This document shows positions 7,167-16,720 of a stretch of DNA of 52,214 bases, in pieces. This stretch comes from a virus: positions 1 through 52,214 of the IMG/VR virus record IMGVR_UViG_3300036820_000646. One strand, written 5' to 3'. The position numbers were made by a program, and so were the translations under genes. The notes under the pieces are model-generated. The model did not search any database, had not been told where the DNA came from, and saw only the letters and a list, made by a program, of their open reading frames with translations. The first letter of the stretch is position 1, and each line of letters opens with the position of its first letter.

Positions 7167-10100
7167 CTAAACCAGTGGCGGATTTCTTGGAATCCTGCGG
7201 AAACCACTGAATTCATGCACCTCGATGGTCGTTCGGGCCAGCGAGCGCGTTGGACGCGCCAGAGAGGTGCGCTGGGGCGTTGATGCCACGGAGGGTGCCG
7301 GCGTCGTAAGAAGAGAACGAGCCTCAAACTGAGGTTTCTCAGCGGCCGGGTAGTCGAAGCCATCGTCGTCGTATTCAGATGGGTCGATGAACTCGAGTTC
7401 GATCGCATCTACCGCGTCGTCGAGCGACGCAACGCTCTTCGCAGCGACAGCGAGACGTTCGTGGCGTGGCTTGTCGAAAAGAGTTGGCGCGTCTGGGGCC
7501 GTGTCGTCAACGACGGCGGTCTCGTCGTTGATAGGGAACGACCAGATCGAGTTGACCACGAGCTCTTTGACCGACACCTCTTCGGTGTCTGCACCTTCGT
7601 CAGTGTCGCGCTGGTATGGCGTCTTGGTCTTGACGATTCCGTCGATGCCGATGATGTCGCCGACCTTGGGCACCGTGCCACTACGCACGATCTTGTCGAG
7701 TGTGGTGTTCCATACGACGCAGTCGATGGTCGACTTTGTGCCAGAGAGCCGCATCTTGGCGAAGCTCGTCTTGCGCTTCAAAACCTCCCATGACGTGACC
7801 AGCCCGATCGTGCTCACGTTGCCCTCGTCTGGCAACCGATGTAGCGCAACGGGGACGTTGCGAGTCTGAGGCGATCGCCAAGTCTTGATCTGATCCTTGA
7901 ACACGCTGAGCGGATCGGCGGAGACGAGGATTCCGAGTCGGTCGCGCTCGCGGACGGAATACTCGAGAACGCCCCACTCCGATTTCGAGACGGTGGCGCC
8001 TGGGTTCTTGCGAAGGGTTTCGAGTGCGTCAAACATCCCCTTGCGAGTACCAAAGGCGTCGAACGCCCCCGACTCGATGAGCGCTCGTAGGACAGTGATG
8101 GAGACGCGGCGAGTCCCATTTGTGACCCTGACGCGGCTTGCGAAGTCGGCCAGAGACTTGAATGGGCCGTGAGCGGTGCGTTCCGCCACGATCTCGGCGG
8201 CGACAGTTCCCACGTCGCGAATCTTCGACAAACCGAAGAGCACGACTCCGTCGTCACCGACCGTTGGGTAGGCATCGCTCCGGTTGACGTCCGGGTGACG
8301 CAGCTCGACTCCCTCTTCTCTCAGCGAGGCGAGAAAGGCGAGGCGCTTCTCCTGGTTATCTGAGATCGACAGCCAACCGGCGGCGTACTCAGTCGGGTAG
8401 TTCGCCTTCAGCCATGCAGTGATGAACGACAGGCGCGCGTAACCAACCGAGTGTGACTTGTTGAACGAGTACTCCCCGGCCGACTTCATTGCCTCCCAGA
8501 GGTTCTCCGCGGTGCGCGCGGCGAAGGCCAACTTGGGCTCGCCTGCCATGTCGACGTTGGCTTGAGCACCTTTGATGAACAGTTCCCCCGAGCGGTTCAT
8601 CTTCTCGCGGTCCTTCTTGCCGATGGCCCTCAGGAGATTGTCACGCTCGGGCGGATTGAAGCCTGCGACCAACTCCGCGATGCGAAGCAACTGTTCTTGG
8701 TAGACCATGACGGCCAACGTCTCGTCCATGACGCTCGCGAGGATCTCCACTTCGGCGGGGATCTTCGTGAAGATGTCGTAACTGATCTTTTCGAGACCCG
8801 CTCTGCGGTTCGCGTACATGTCGTGCATACCGATGCCGAGCGGCCCTGGTCGATACAGCGCGATGAGGACGGCCAATTCGTCGACCGACGCCGGACGCAG
8901 TCGCCTAGCGAGGTCTTGTGTCCCTTGTCCTTCAATTTGGAAGATGCCCTCGGTGCGCCCCGCGCCGACCATCGTCCACGCCTTCTTCGCTTCGTCCGTG
9001 CCCGTGTCTGGAATGGTGTCGACGTCCAGATCGATGCCGTGGCGTCGCTTGATCTCGCGCACGGCCGCCTCCACGACGTCGAGGTTGGCCAGACCGAGGA
9101 TGTCCATCTTCAAGAATCCGAGATCCTCCAGCGCCTCGCCGTCAAACTCGCTCACCCACCCGCCCGTGCCACCGGACTTCTCAGTACGCCGGTCACTCCG
9201 CAGCGGGATGAGGCCAACGAGCTCTTCATCGCCGATCACCACACCGCACGGGTGAATTGACTCGGTATTGACGACGCCCTCAAAGCGCTTGGCGATCTCG
9301 ATCACTGGCTCGCTGCCAGACTCGGCGGCCAGCTCACGAAAGCCTGCACCCGGAGCCCAGCCGGGGTCACTCAGAGCTTTGATGCTTGCGGTCTTGCCGT
9401 CTCCCAGCGTCGGTACCTGGTTAGCGAGGGCTACGCCCACCTGACTGGCGCCCAATACCTTGCCGGCGACTCGTAGAGAGTTCTTCGATAGTGAGTACCC
9501 CAGTGTGCCAATGAGACCGACCGAGTCCTTACCCCAGCGCTCAATGAGATAGTTGACGACCTCTTGGCGACGACCCTGCTCGAAGTCGGTGTCGATGTCG
9601 GGCATCTTGTTGCGCGTCGGGTTCAAGAAGCGCTCGAAAAGTAGACCGTGTGCCAACGGGTCGACGGCGATGATGCCCATGCAGAAGGAGACGCACGAGC
9701 CGGCCGCTGATCCACGCCCTGGTCCCACACGGATGCCTTGGGCTTTCGCCCAGTCGATCATGTCGGCGACGATGAGAAAGTAGTCAGAGAGTCCAGCGTT
9801 GGAGATGATGTCCAGTTCGTAGCGGAGGCGTTCCTTTACGACGCCGGGCAGTGGCGACGAGTATCGACGTATAGCCCCCGCTTTGACTTTCTCATGGAGC
9901 AATTCACTGGCCGAGCGCTCGTTGGTGGGATCGAACGTCGGGATGCGCAACCCGTGCTTTGGAAACATGGAGTACCCGCTGGCTCGCTCCGCGATGAGGA
10001 GAGTGTTGTCACAGGCGTCCTCGAATCCAGGCTGGTCGTCGAAGATGGCACGCATCTCTTGAGCGCTACGAAGATGGAAGCCGCTTCCGGTGAACCGCCA

Positions 10101-10871
10101 GCGCTTCGGGTCATCGAGTGTCTTGCCCGATGCCCCACACAGCCACGCGTCGTGGGCGTGTGAGTCCTCTGCACTGGTGAAGTGAGAGTCGTTCGTCGCG
10201 ACAACGCGCAGATCGTGACGCTTCGCAATATCCAAAAGGTCGGCGTTCAAACTGTCCTCGATCGCAATCCCGTGCGACATCACTTCAATAAAGAAGTTGT
10301 CCTTCCCGAATATCTCGAGGAGATCGCGCGCGGCCGCGTTGGCACCGTCCGTGTCCCCCAGCGCCAGTCGACTCTTGATCGCACCTCCGAGACACCCCGA
10401 CAGAGCAATCAGTCCCTCGGAGTTCTCGGCGAGTAGCGACAGATCCATGCGCGGCCTCGACCAAAAGGCGTCACCTTCGTGTGAGAGCGCGGACAGTCGC
10501 ATCAAGTTCTTGAGGCCGACCTCGTTCTCCGCCAACAACGTGAGGTGGGTGTACTTCGACTCCCCCGGTTCAGAGGTATCGGAAGCATTGCTGTCGTCGA
10601 TCGACTTGCGGCCAATCTCGCGACGGAGTCGTGCGTTGGACTCCCTGTCTTCAATGGCCATGTACGCCTCAATGCCGCCGATGAGAGACACCCCTCGTTT
10701 CGCTGCGGACTGGTGCGCCACGTAGAGACCGCTCAAATTGCCGTGGTCGGTAATGGCGAGCGCGCTCTGTCCGTCCGCGACCACCGCGTCAAAGAGGTCG
10801 TCAGGACGCGCGATCGAGTCGCGCACGCTGTGGGACGAGTGCGTGTGTAAGTGGACAAAGCCCTGAGCCAT
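7167..10871 (-). CDS. dnaE: DNA polymerase III alpha subunit (DnaE)
   Basis: This is a 1234-residue C-family replicative polymerase, near full length. ATG 10871 is preferred over the TTG three bases earlier because AAGGCG precedes it. The PHP domain opens the protein (FVHLHTHSSHS, ITDHGNLSG, about 6-47). The polymerase core has VGPGRGSAAGS (about 382-392) and the catalytic PDIDTDF (about 424-430). A helix-hairpin-helix and an OB fold (about 1000-1090) follow, then a divergent C-terminal tail. It would let the element replicate with its own polymerase or serve as an inducible mutasome-type DnaE2; the PHP motifs look intact. Box B lies just upstream. A plasmid-borne dnaE with its own ssb is notable. 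Confidence 0.95.
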   Translation of the reverse strand: MAQGFVHLHTHSSHSVRDSIARPDDLFDAVVADGQSALAITDHGNLSGLYVAHQSAAKRGVSLIGGIEAYMAIEDRESNARLRREIGRKSIDDSNASDTSEPGESKYTHLTLLAENEVGLKNLMRLSALSHEGDAFWSRPRMDLSLLAENSEGLIALSGCLGGAIKSRLALGDTDGANAAARDLLEIFGKDNFFIEVMSHGIAIEDSLNADLLDIAKRHDLRVVATNDSHFTSAEDSHAHDAWLCGASGKTLDDPKRWRFTGSGFHLRSAQEMRAIFDDQPGFEDACDNTLLIAERASGYSMFPKHGLRIPTFDPTNERSASELLHEKVKAGAIRRYSSPLPGVVKERLRYELDIISNAGLSDYFLIVADMIDWAKAQGIRVGPGRGSAAGSCVSFCMGIIAVDPLAHGLLFERFLNPTRNKMPDIDTDFEQGRRQEVVNYLIERWGKDSVGLIGTLGYSLSKNSLRVAGKVLGASQVGVALANQVPTLGDGKTASIKALSDPGWAPGAGFRELAAESGSEPVIEIAKRFEGVVNTESIHPCGVVIGDEELVGLIPLRSDRRTEKSGGTGGWVSEFDGEALEDLGFLKMDILGLANLDVVEAAVREIKRRHGIDLDVDTIPDTGTDEAKKAWTMVGAGRTEGIFQIEGQGTQDLARRLRPASVDELAVLIALYRPGPLGIGMHDMYANRRAGLEKISYDIFTKIPAEVEILASVMDETLAVMVYQEQLLRIAELVAGFNPPERDNLLRAIGKKDREKMNRSGELFIKGAQANVDMAGEPKLAFAARTAENLWEAMKSAGEYSFNKSHSVGYARLSFITAWLKANYPTEYAAGWLSISDNQEKRLAFLASLREEGVELRHPDVNRSDAYPTVGDDGVVLFGLSKIRDVGTVAAEIVAERTAHGPFKSLADFASRVRVTNGTRRVSITVLRALIESGAFDAFGTRKGMFDALETLRKNPGATVSKSEWGVLEYSVRERDRLGILVSADPLSVFKDQIKTWRSPQTRNVPVALHRLPDEGNVSTIGLVTSWEVLKRKTSFAKMRLSGTKSTIDCVVWNTTLDKIVRSGTVPKVGDIIGIDGIVKTKTPYQRDTDEGADTEEVSVKELVVNSIWSFPINDETAVVDDTAPDAPTLFDKPRHERLAVAAKSVASLDDAVDAIELEFIDPSEYDDDGFDYPAAEKPQFEARSLLTTPAPSVASTPQRTSLARPTRSLARTTIEVHEFSGFRRIPRNPPLV

Positions 10872-10879
10872 CAAACGCC

Positions 10880-10903
10880 TTATGTGCCGAGGCGACGATC
10901 AGT
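10880..10903 (-). promoter_or_regulatory. Box B copy upstream of dnaE
   Basis: Minus strand ACTGA-N14-CATAA, ending 8 bases before the dnaE ATG. It shares the exact 14-base spacer with copies at 15245, 30417 and 47018. Only the last base differs (A for G). Confidence 0.65.
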
Positions 10904-11023
10904 ACTGGCCTAGCCCTCACTCCTTTGTTTATCGAGGTTTTTGAATCTGATGAGACGGCCTCTACCCGAATCAGCATCCGCACTATGGGCGGAGGATTGA
11001 GCGAGCGAAAGTAGATTCGTCCC

Positions 11024-12715
11024 ATGAGGAGGCTAAGGCTGGGAGTGTTGCTGGCTGGCCTCGTCGTCGCAGCAGTCGCGTTCATACCATCCGCCGCGGG
11101 GGCAGCGTCCGTCACTTTTGGAGTTCCCGGCCTCGAGCTTTGCGGCTCGCTCCCGCAATATCAGTGTGACCTCGGGCCAGTTCGCGAACATTTCCCGGAC
11201 TACGGCAACGTCTGCTCCGACGACGACTGTTACTTCGTCTCCGCTGCGGACTGGGAGAAGGTTGCCGCCGGCGTTACCCCAACTCTCACGACGCTGGACC
11301 TTGACTACAAGGCCGCAGGGCAAACCTTCGCGGGAGGTCTCTCCGCACCGGACCTCTGGGCTTACTGGAAGACGTCAGGCATCGACGGCTTCTACCTCTC
11401 CAGCGAGGCGACAGTAAGCAAGAACTCATCGGCCATCGAAAACGCAGTGAAGGCGCACCGCGCGCTCATCGTTCAGGACGTCGCCACCAATTCATCGTTT
11501 ATGGGGACAACCAAGGTAAGGGCCGGCACAGCGATAATGATCGTCGACGGCTACACGCCCAAGGGACCGCTTGTGGTCTACCAAGCCAAGACAATCCAAA
11601 TGACGTGGCCGCAGTGGAACGCTCAGGTTCGATCAGTGTGGGAGGTGGTCGTCTCGACGACTGCGCCGCAAGGCACTACAACAACGCCGCCAACGTCGAC
11701 GACAAACCCGACCGCCACGCTCGCGCTTAGCTCGAACAACCTCACTTCGGCGGGCGGCGCCGTGACCCTGACGTACTCATCACAAAGTGCAACGACATGC
11801 ACGCTTACCTCATCGCCGGCGATTTGGACGACGGCAACCGAGACAGTCGCTTGCAACGGGACCTACGAAGACACTGTCGCGCCAACAACCACCGCGCAGG
11901 AGTGGACCTTCACGTTTACGGCAAACAACGCAGCCGATCAGTCGGCGACGGTGACCCAAACGCTGGTTGAGTCCGCACCGGCTTCAACAACACCGCAGTT
12001 TGATAATCCTTCACCGAACTGGTCCGGTTACGTCGTTCCGTCCAGTAGCGCGTTGGTTACCGACGTCAGTGGTGATTGGACGGTGCCAATTTTGAACTGC
12101 TCGGATACGCCTACCGGAGACTCATCGGCATGGGTAGGGATAGGCGGCCAGCAATGGAACTCCACGTCATCGTCGGGGGTACTCCTTCAAACGGGCACCG
12201 AGTCCGATTGCGTCAACGGAGTGCAGGAGAACGACGGGTGGTGGGAAGAGTATCCGGCCAATCCGAATCACGAGGAGATATTCAACGAGTTTCCAGTGTC
12301 CCCCGGAAACGAGATCGAGGCGGCCGTCTACGAACGAAACGATGGCTCTTGGGAAACTGCCGTCAGTGACCTCACAACAGGGCTCTCGGGCTACATGATT
12401 ACCGGCGAAGCCTGGGGCGTATCCGAAACGGGAGCCCCCTCGTTCACAGATCAGGGAAGCACCACTGGGCTGAGTTATTCCGGCGGTTACACCGCAGAAT
12501 GGATCGTTGAGGACACCGGCGTTGCGTCCACGCCAGGTTCCTACTATCCATTCGCGAACTTCGGCTCCATTACTTTCAGCGATATGAGATCCAGCTTTTC
12601 TTCTTGGTACTTAACGCCCGATGAAGAATGGGGCATTGTGCAAAGTGGCGTGACGCTCGCGGCGCCAACGAGCACATCAACGGATGGATTCACCGACACA
12701 TATACGGGACCGTAA
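11024..12715 (+). CDS. Secreted G1 (eqolisin-like) peptidase with N-terminal and Ig-like domains
   Basis: This is 563 residues. A signal peptide spans 1-27 (basic, hydrophobic, ends AAGAAS). Residues 30-205 form a domain of papain/C39-like appearance (LWAYWKTSGIDG, VYQAKTIQMTWPQWN), but I see no clear catalytic Cys/His pair. A Thr/Pro linker is at 212-230, and an Ig-like domain with Cys259/Cys277 at 230-315. Residues 328-560 match the G1 peptidase family: NWSGYVVP, WTVPILNC, SAWVGIGGQ, LLQTGTESDC, WWEEYP and AEWIVEDT, with a candidate catalytic Glu in AEWIVE (Glu496). G1 enzymes are acid proteases, fitting an acidophilic or acid-tolerant host. It is a lone plus-strand gene between minus-strand operons. 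Confidence 0.82.
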   Translation: MRRLRLGVLLAGLVVAAVAFIPSAAGAASVTFGVPGLELCGSLPQYQCDLGPVREHFPDYGNVCSDDDCYFVSAADWEKVAAGVTPTLTTLDLDYKAAGQTFAGGLSAPDLWAYWKTSGIDGFYLSSEATVSKNSSAIENAVKAHRALIVQDVATNSSFMGTTKVRAGTAIMIVDGYTPKGPLVVYQAKTIQMTWPQWNAQVRSVWEVVVSTTAPQGTTTTPPTSTTNPTATLALSSNNLTSAGGAVTLTYSSQSATTCTLTSSPAIWTTATETVACNGTYEDTVAPTTTAQEWTFTFTANNAADQSATVTQTLVESAPASTTPQFDNPSPNWSGYVVPSSSALVTDVSGDWTVPILNCSDTPTGDSSAWVGIGGQQWNSTSSSGVLLQTGTESDCVNGVQENDGWWEEYPANPNHEEIFNEFPVSPGNEIEAAVYERNDGSWETAVSDLTTGLSGYMITGEAWGVSETGAPSFTDQGSTTGLSYSGGYTAEWIVEDTGVASTPGSYYPFANFGSITFSDMRSSFSSWYLTPDEEWGIVQSGVTLAAPTSTSTDGFTDTYTGP

Positions 12716-12726
12716 GGATCACTCGA

Positions 12727-15237
12727 CTACAGGGTCGAGGCTCGTTCGGCCTGGCGTCGGCGAATGTCTTCAGGGTTCGTCGAAGCCAAGCGCAAGAAGT
12801 GATCCGGCAGTCTGATCTCGACGGGCACCGCGCGCCCTGCCAAGTCGACATAGATGCCGACAGCACCGCGCAATACCTCTCCGCTCCTGGCGTCACGTAA
12901 CGCCCGCATCGAGTTCCAGTTCGGAGCTACGCCGTCCTCGGCGCCTGCCGTGCCGAGAGTGGCTTTGGCGGTGATCCGGCCCATCCGCTCCGACGTCGCC
13001 TCCAACTCAAATAACGCGCAGGCGGCGGCCGCCTCGTTTGGGTCCTGGATCGGCAAGATGAGACCGCGCGAGATGTATCCGGCGAGATCCGCATCGAGAG
13101 CGTCTGTAATGCGCTGGGTGAAGAGCATTGGGAGCACTTGCTGGCTTCGGGCGAGGCGACCGAGACGCTCAATCTCGCTGCGACCAGCCCCCAGCATTAC
13201 CCACGCCTCGTCGAGCATGAGGACTCCTGAGCGCATTGCGAGCGCCGAGGCGGACCCGAAGACCATCATGCGCACCAGTGCCAGCGCAATGCGCTGATTC
13301 AAGTTGACTTCCTCTTGCCCAGGAGCTGGTAGGTCGAGGTACGCGTCACCGACCTTTATATAGGTGATTCCCTGAGCCGCCCTCAGGCCCTGGCCACCGT
13401 TAGTACTTCCCACACACGCGCGGAACATCGGAGATGACGTCGCGAGGTCCATCACCGCCTCAACCATCGGCTTAGGAGCGATGCCGTCCTTAAGAGCGAT
13501 CTGTAGAGCCACGCCAATGCAGTCAGCGCCACGCTCGACGCCATACGCGATCGCCCGCTGCACCGGCATCTCGTAGTTCATCGCGCTGAGCCCCCACGGG
13601 TTAATGGTCATCAGCATTGACGCTGCCAACTCCGCTCCGGAGTTTTGAGACTTCGAGAAGCGCAATGGATCGAAGATCCCGTCAGCCGTAAGCAGATCGT
13701 CCAGACTCGATACGCGCCCTCCCGCCGCCTCAACGACTGCGGAGTGATCCGATCCCAGCTTCGGGTCGATGATGATGATCGGCGTCCGTTCGCCATAGAC
13801 CGACGTGATGCGCGACAACTGGTCGGCCAGGTACAACATGGTCGCCGTCTTTCCCGATCCGGACTGACCAGCGCACACGAAGAAGGGCAGGGAGTCTTCG
13901 TCGGCCGCAGCCGTCGGCGAGACATACGCGGGTTGTCGGTCATTCTCGGTGAAGCCCAGCATCGCTCCGTCACGGTCCCCCACCGCCGAGAGACCGGAGA
14001 GCCCAGAGGCTCCGATCGCGACCGTGGGCAGGTCGTTTAGATACGGATTGGCGCGTATCGGCGACGCGAGCCAAGTTTCGGCCAATGCCTGATTCTGACG
14101 AGAGACCATCGTCGAGAGCGACAATGCCGATCCCGGCGCGAACTCACTCAGGTCGTAGCCATTCAGTCCGACTTGACCCGAGACAGCGATCAGGGTTGAG
14201 CAATCCATCAGCGTTGCGGGCCCGCCAGTCGCGTAGAAGCGCTCCAGATCGTCGATTTCTGCCAGGAGTTCCTCCTGCTCGGCGCGAGCCATCTTGTTCT
14301 GCTGGTATCGCTCGTTGATGTCGTCGGTGAACTTCTTCTTGCCCCGACGTAGTTCGCTGCGCGTCACCGTCGACGGCTCGAGGCGCGCCCTCATCGAGAT
14401 GCACACTGCACCTGAGTTCACGAGGTTGGCCGCCCATTGAGCGGTCACCGACGTGGCGTCGGGGTACCCAAAGTCGAACGAGCGAACGGTTGCGAAAGTG
14501 ATCGTGTGATGGTTCGCCAGATTCCACGATGCGCACGCGTCGTCGCCGTCGCGCCCCACGAGGCGCGCAGCCGACTGCATTGACGACGTCGAGGAGAAGA
14601 TGTGAACGTGGTCGTCGTGCACCAACATCGGCGTGTCGGGCCCGCGCCCTTGGTTCCACCACGCGTTGGCCAAGGCGAAGTCCTGGTCGGTCATGGACAA
14701 GAGACCGGACCTCGCCATCACCGCACTCATCGCTGCGAAGTCCTGGTCGAAGTCCTCCAAAGGGACTGTGCCCGTCGTTAGGGTCTCCACGACCGAGTCG
14801 AAGGCGCTCCGTATCCCGCCCTCGCCAACTTGGTCCTTCAGTCGGACACCAACGAGCAATACGCGCCGCAGCACTTGGGTGTTCGAGAAACCGCTGGCCA
14901 AGTAGCTCGCGAGCTGAGAATCGGGCGGAGGCAAAAAACTCGCCGGCACGTTCACGAGGAGCAGATGGACCTCACGGTATGAGCCCTTTGACATCTTGCG
15001 ACGGTTGACGCGAACGTGAGTCGTCGCAGCGATCTCTTCCAGAACGAGACGCAGGGGCTCGCCGGCCGCCAGCGCCTGCTCGGGTGAACGAGCGTCCGTC
15101 ACCGGTGAGAGTGGCACTTTGGCAAAGAGCCACACCGAGTTGTCAGTACCGAGTACTCGCCCACCGGATTTCCGACCGAGCACGGCTGTTGGCCACCACG
15201 GATCGGTGTCGTCGCGTTTCTTGTCGAATAGTCCCAT
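12727..15237 (-). CDS. VirB4/TraC-like conjugation ATPase
   Basis: This is 836 residues. The N-terminal part (1-420) is the divergent VirB4 membrane-proximal domain with a coiled coil at about 310-335. The ATPase domain has Walker A GQSGSGKT (457-464), IIIIDPK after it, and Walker B LMLDEA (673-678). A RecA-type C-terminus with 'LFTQRITDALDADLAGYISRGLILPIQDPNEAAAACALF' is typical of VirB4/TraC, where it drives pilin extraction and substrate transport at the type IV secretion channel. Length fits the family (about 800). It ends an operon MoxR - unknown - zinc protein - VirB8-like - VirB4, but has its own box B 7 bases upstream of the ATG. It converges on the G1 peptidase gene with an 11-bp gap. 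Confidence 0.9.
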   Translation of the reverse strand: MGLFDKKRDDTDPWWPTAVLGRKSGGRVLGTDNSVWLFAKVPLSPVTDARSPEQALAAGEPLRLVLEEIAATTHVRVNRRKMSKGSYREVHLLLVNVPASFLPPPDSQLASYLASGFSNTQVLRRVLLVGVRLKDQVGEGGIRSAFDSVVETLTTGTVPLEDFDQDFAAMSAVMARSGLLSMTDQDFALANAWWNQGRGPDTPMLVHDDHVHIFSSTSSMQSAARLVGRDGDDACASWNLANHHTITFATVRSFDFGYPDATSVTAQWAANLVNSGAVCISMRARLEPSTVTRSELRRGKKKFTDDINERYQQNKMARAEQEELLAEIDDLERFYATGGPATLMDCSTLIAVSGQVGLNGYDLSEFAPGSALSLSTMVSRQNQALAETWLASPIRANPYLNDLPTVAIGASGLSGLSAVGDRDGAMLGFTENDRQPAYVSPTAAADEDSLPFFVCAGQSGSGKTATMLYLADQLSRITSVYGERTPIIIIDPKLGSDHSAVVEAAGGRVSSLDDLLTADGIFDPLRFSKSQNSGAELAASMLMTINPWGLSAMNYEMPVQRAIAYGVERGADCIGVALQIALKDGIAPKPMVEAVMDLATSSPMFRACVGSTNGGQGLRAAQGITYIKVGDAYLDLPAPGQEEVNLNQRIALALVRMMVFGSASALAMRSGVLMLDEAWVMLGAGRSEIERLGRLARSQQVLPMLFTQRITDALDADLAGYISRGLILPIQDPNEAAAACALFELEATSERMGRITAKATLGTAGAEDGVAPNWNSMRALRDARSGEVLRGAVGIYVDLAGRAVPVEIRLPDHFLRLASTNPEDIRRRQAERASTL

Positions 15238-15244
15238 CGTTCCT

Positions 15245-15268
15245 CTATGTCTCTGAGCGGGCTTCAGT
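15245..15268 (-). promoter_or_regulatory. Box B copy upstream of the VirB4-like gene
   Basis: Minus strand ACTGA-N14-CATAG, ending 7 bases before the ATG at 15237, inside the 36-bp gap between the VirB8-like and VirB4-like genes. This would give the ATPase its own promoter within the operon. Confidence 0.65.
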
Positions 15269-15273
15269 GGCGA

Positions 15274-16314
15274 TTAGTGGTGCGCGTTCTGGTAGGGAAC
15301 GAGGCTTGGCCCGGTGCCAGGAGGCCCCCAGGCGACCACTACAGGGGCAACAGTGTTGGCACGCTCGACCAGCAGGTCCATCGTCGTCGAGGGTCCATCG
15401 TTAAATCCCTGCGTCGCGGGATCGACCTTTTCGTGGTTCCACACGATGTCGAGATTCACTTCCACAATCTCCGCACTCGGGCTCACCGACTTCTTCTGGA
15501 CCGGCGCGTTAGGTGCGACACGCGTGGCCGCCGCCACAACGGTGTCCTTGGCCGAGGAGACGCCCGTCAGCGGAAGGTAGGAGCCATCACTGTGGACGTC
15601 CCCCACCGCCAAGCGCAGGCGCGACGAACTTCCCGACACATACGCCGACAGCCAACCATTGATCGCGCCCTGTACCGGTCCTGAGACGGTGTCACTAGAT
15701 GAGAGGCCCGACCACGGGCCCCCGCCATCCCATCCGCTCACTGTCCCCGTTGGTGGGACCACGATGAGGCTCGGTCCTCCAAGCGCAACGGCACCGCCAC
15801 CGGCCTTTAGTGCGACCTCAACCGTGGCGTCGTAGATCGTCTGAGAATTAGCGCTCGGAACGGTCAACGTGAATGAATCCAGTTCGGCGGTCCATGTTGG
15901 ATCTCCGTTCGCCGATCCAGTCGATGGAGCTACATCATTCGCACCGTCCCACGAGAGAACCGTCGCATGAGGCAATGGCGAAGGTGTTTCCGCCAGCCAC
16001 TGCTGTATCTCGAGTGTTGCAACCGTGCGACCGGGACTGCTCGAGGCCGATCCTGAGTCGTTGGTTATGGGAGGCGCGGAGTGAAAGCTCACCAAGATGA
16101 CGAAGAAAGCCAACACCAGCACGAACGGCAACGCGACCGCGGAGAATCGAACGTAACGGCGAATGCGATGCTGCCTCTTAGCGATGAGGTCGGCAGCAGG
16201 AGTACCGACGCGCGGTACTAACTCGTCGCGGTAGTCCCAGACCAACGAGGACGCGGAAGTGTTCGTTGCTGGACGACGATTCGTCGTTGGCTTGCGCTTC
16301 GTTTTACCATTCAT
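15274..16314 (-). CDS. VirB8/TcpC-like conjugation protein
   Basis: This is 346 residues. A basic cytoplasmic N-terminus (1-52) is followed by one transmembrane helix (about 56-77) and a large outer domain. The outer part holds two similar halves: EIQQWLAE...SFTLTVPSA...YDATVEVALKAGG, and INGWLSAYVSGSSSRLRLAVGD...IVEVNLDIVWNH. This double NTF2-like arrangement is characteristic of TcpC, the Gram-positive VirB8 counterpart that scaffolds the conjugation channel. The gene precedes the VirB4-like ATPase by 36 bp and overlaps the end of the gene before it by 11 bp. The assignment rests on topology, repeat layout and context rather than on invariant residues. Confidence 0.78.
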   Translation of the reverse strand: MNGKTKRKPTTNRRPATNTSASSLVWDYRDELVPRVGTPAADLIAKRQHRIRRYVRFSAVALPFVLVLAFFVILVSFHSAPPITNDSGSASSSPGRTVATLEIQQWLAETPSPLPHATVLSWDGANDVAPSTGSANGDPTWTAELDSFTLTVPSANSQTIYDATVEVALKAGGGAVALGGPSLIVVPPTGTVSGWDGGGPWSGLSSSDTVSGPVQGAINGWLSAYVSGSSSRLRLAVGDVHSDGSYLPLTGVSSAKDTVVAAATRVAPNAPVQKKSVSPSAEIVEVNLDIVWNHEKVDPATQGFNDGPSTTMDLLVERANTVAPVVVAWGPPGTGPSLVPYQNAHH

Positions 16315-16720
16315 CGTCGTCTCCGTGATCGATCACGAGGGGCTCAAAAGAGTCGTCGTCACTGGCGACAACGGGAAGTGTGCGATGTGCCGGACGCGTT
16401 TGTGCGTGAGCGACCGCTGGATTCGAGGCGGGCACATCACGTCGCTCACGATGACGACGAGCTGCAAAGTGAACCGAACTCTCACCGTCTTCCATCAGAG
16501 TTTCGATTACCTCGTTATCAGCGGACTCTTCGTTCGCGAGCGCGAGGCGGACCCACGCTTCGGGGGCATTGATGAGTTCCTGCACACACGACGCGCAACG
16601 CACGTCGCCTTCGCGCGCGACTCGTTCGCGACACGGTTGCCAGCAACGATGGCACTCGCCAGGGCTGTGAAGTCGATCATGCGGGTGCTTGCCACGTCGC
16701 CACGATTGGCAGCGCTTCAT
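16304..16720 (-). CDS. Cys-cluster protein with one LRV/HEAT-like repeat
   Basis: This is 138 residues; its ATG directly follows the previous gene's TAA. Six cysteines sit in the first 45 residues (Cys4, 23, 26, 30, 42, 45) in CHRCWQPC and VRCASC arrangements, enough for a zinc or Fe-S site. Residues about 48-90 read LINAPEAWVRLALANEESAD, then a second half 'NEVIETLMEDGESSVHFAAR', like the leucine-rich-repeat-variant (LRV) fold in which paired helices follow an N-terminal cysteine cluster. The C-terminus is acidic (DDDSFEPLVIDHGDDDEW). It sits between a small helical gene and the VirB8-like gene, so a link to the transfer apparatus is plausible but unproven. Confidence 0.68.
   Translation of the reverse strand: MKRCQSWRRGKHPHDRLHSPGECHRCWQPCRERVAREGDVRCASCVQELINAPEAWVRLALANEESADNEVIETLMEDGESSVHFAARRHRERRDVPASNPAVAHAQTRPAHRTLPVVASDDDSFEPLVIDHGDDDEW

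Noticed and set aside
7153-7176. Fifth box B (CACTGG-N14-CATAG) assigned to ssb
   Set aside because: One mismatch, and it lies 62 bp from the ssb start instead of 7-8 and overlaps the dnaE stop; kept only as a weak hit.
8562-9260. Plus-strand open frame of 232 codons inside dnaE
   Set aside because: Antisense to the conserved polymerase core; no motif and no start signal.
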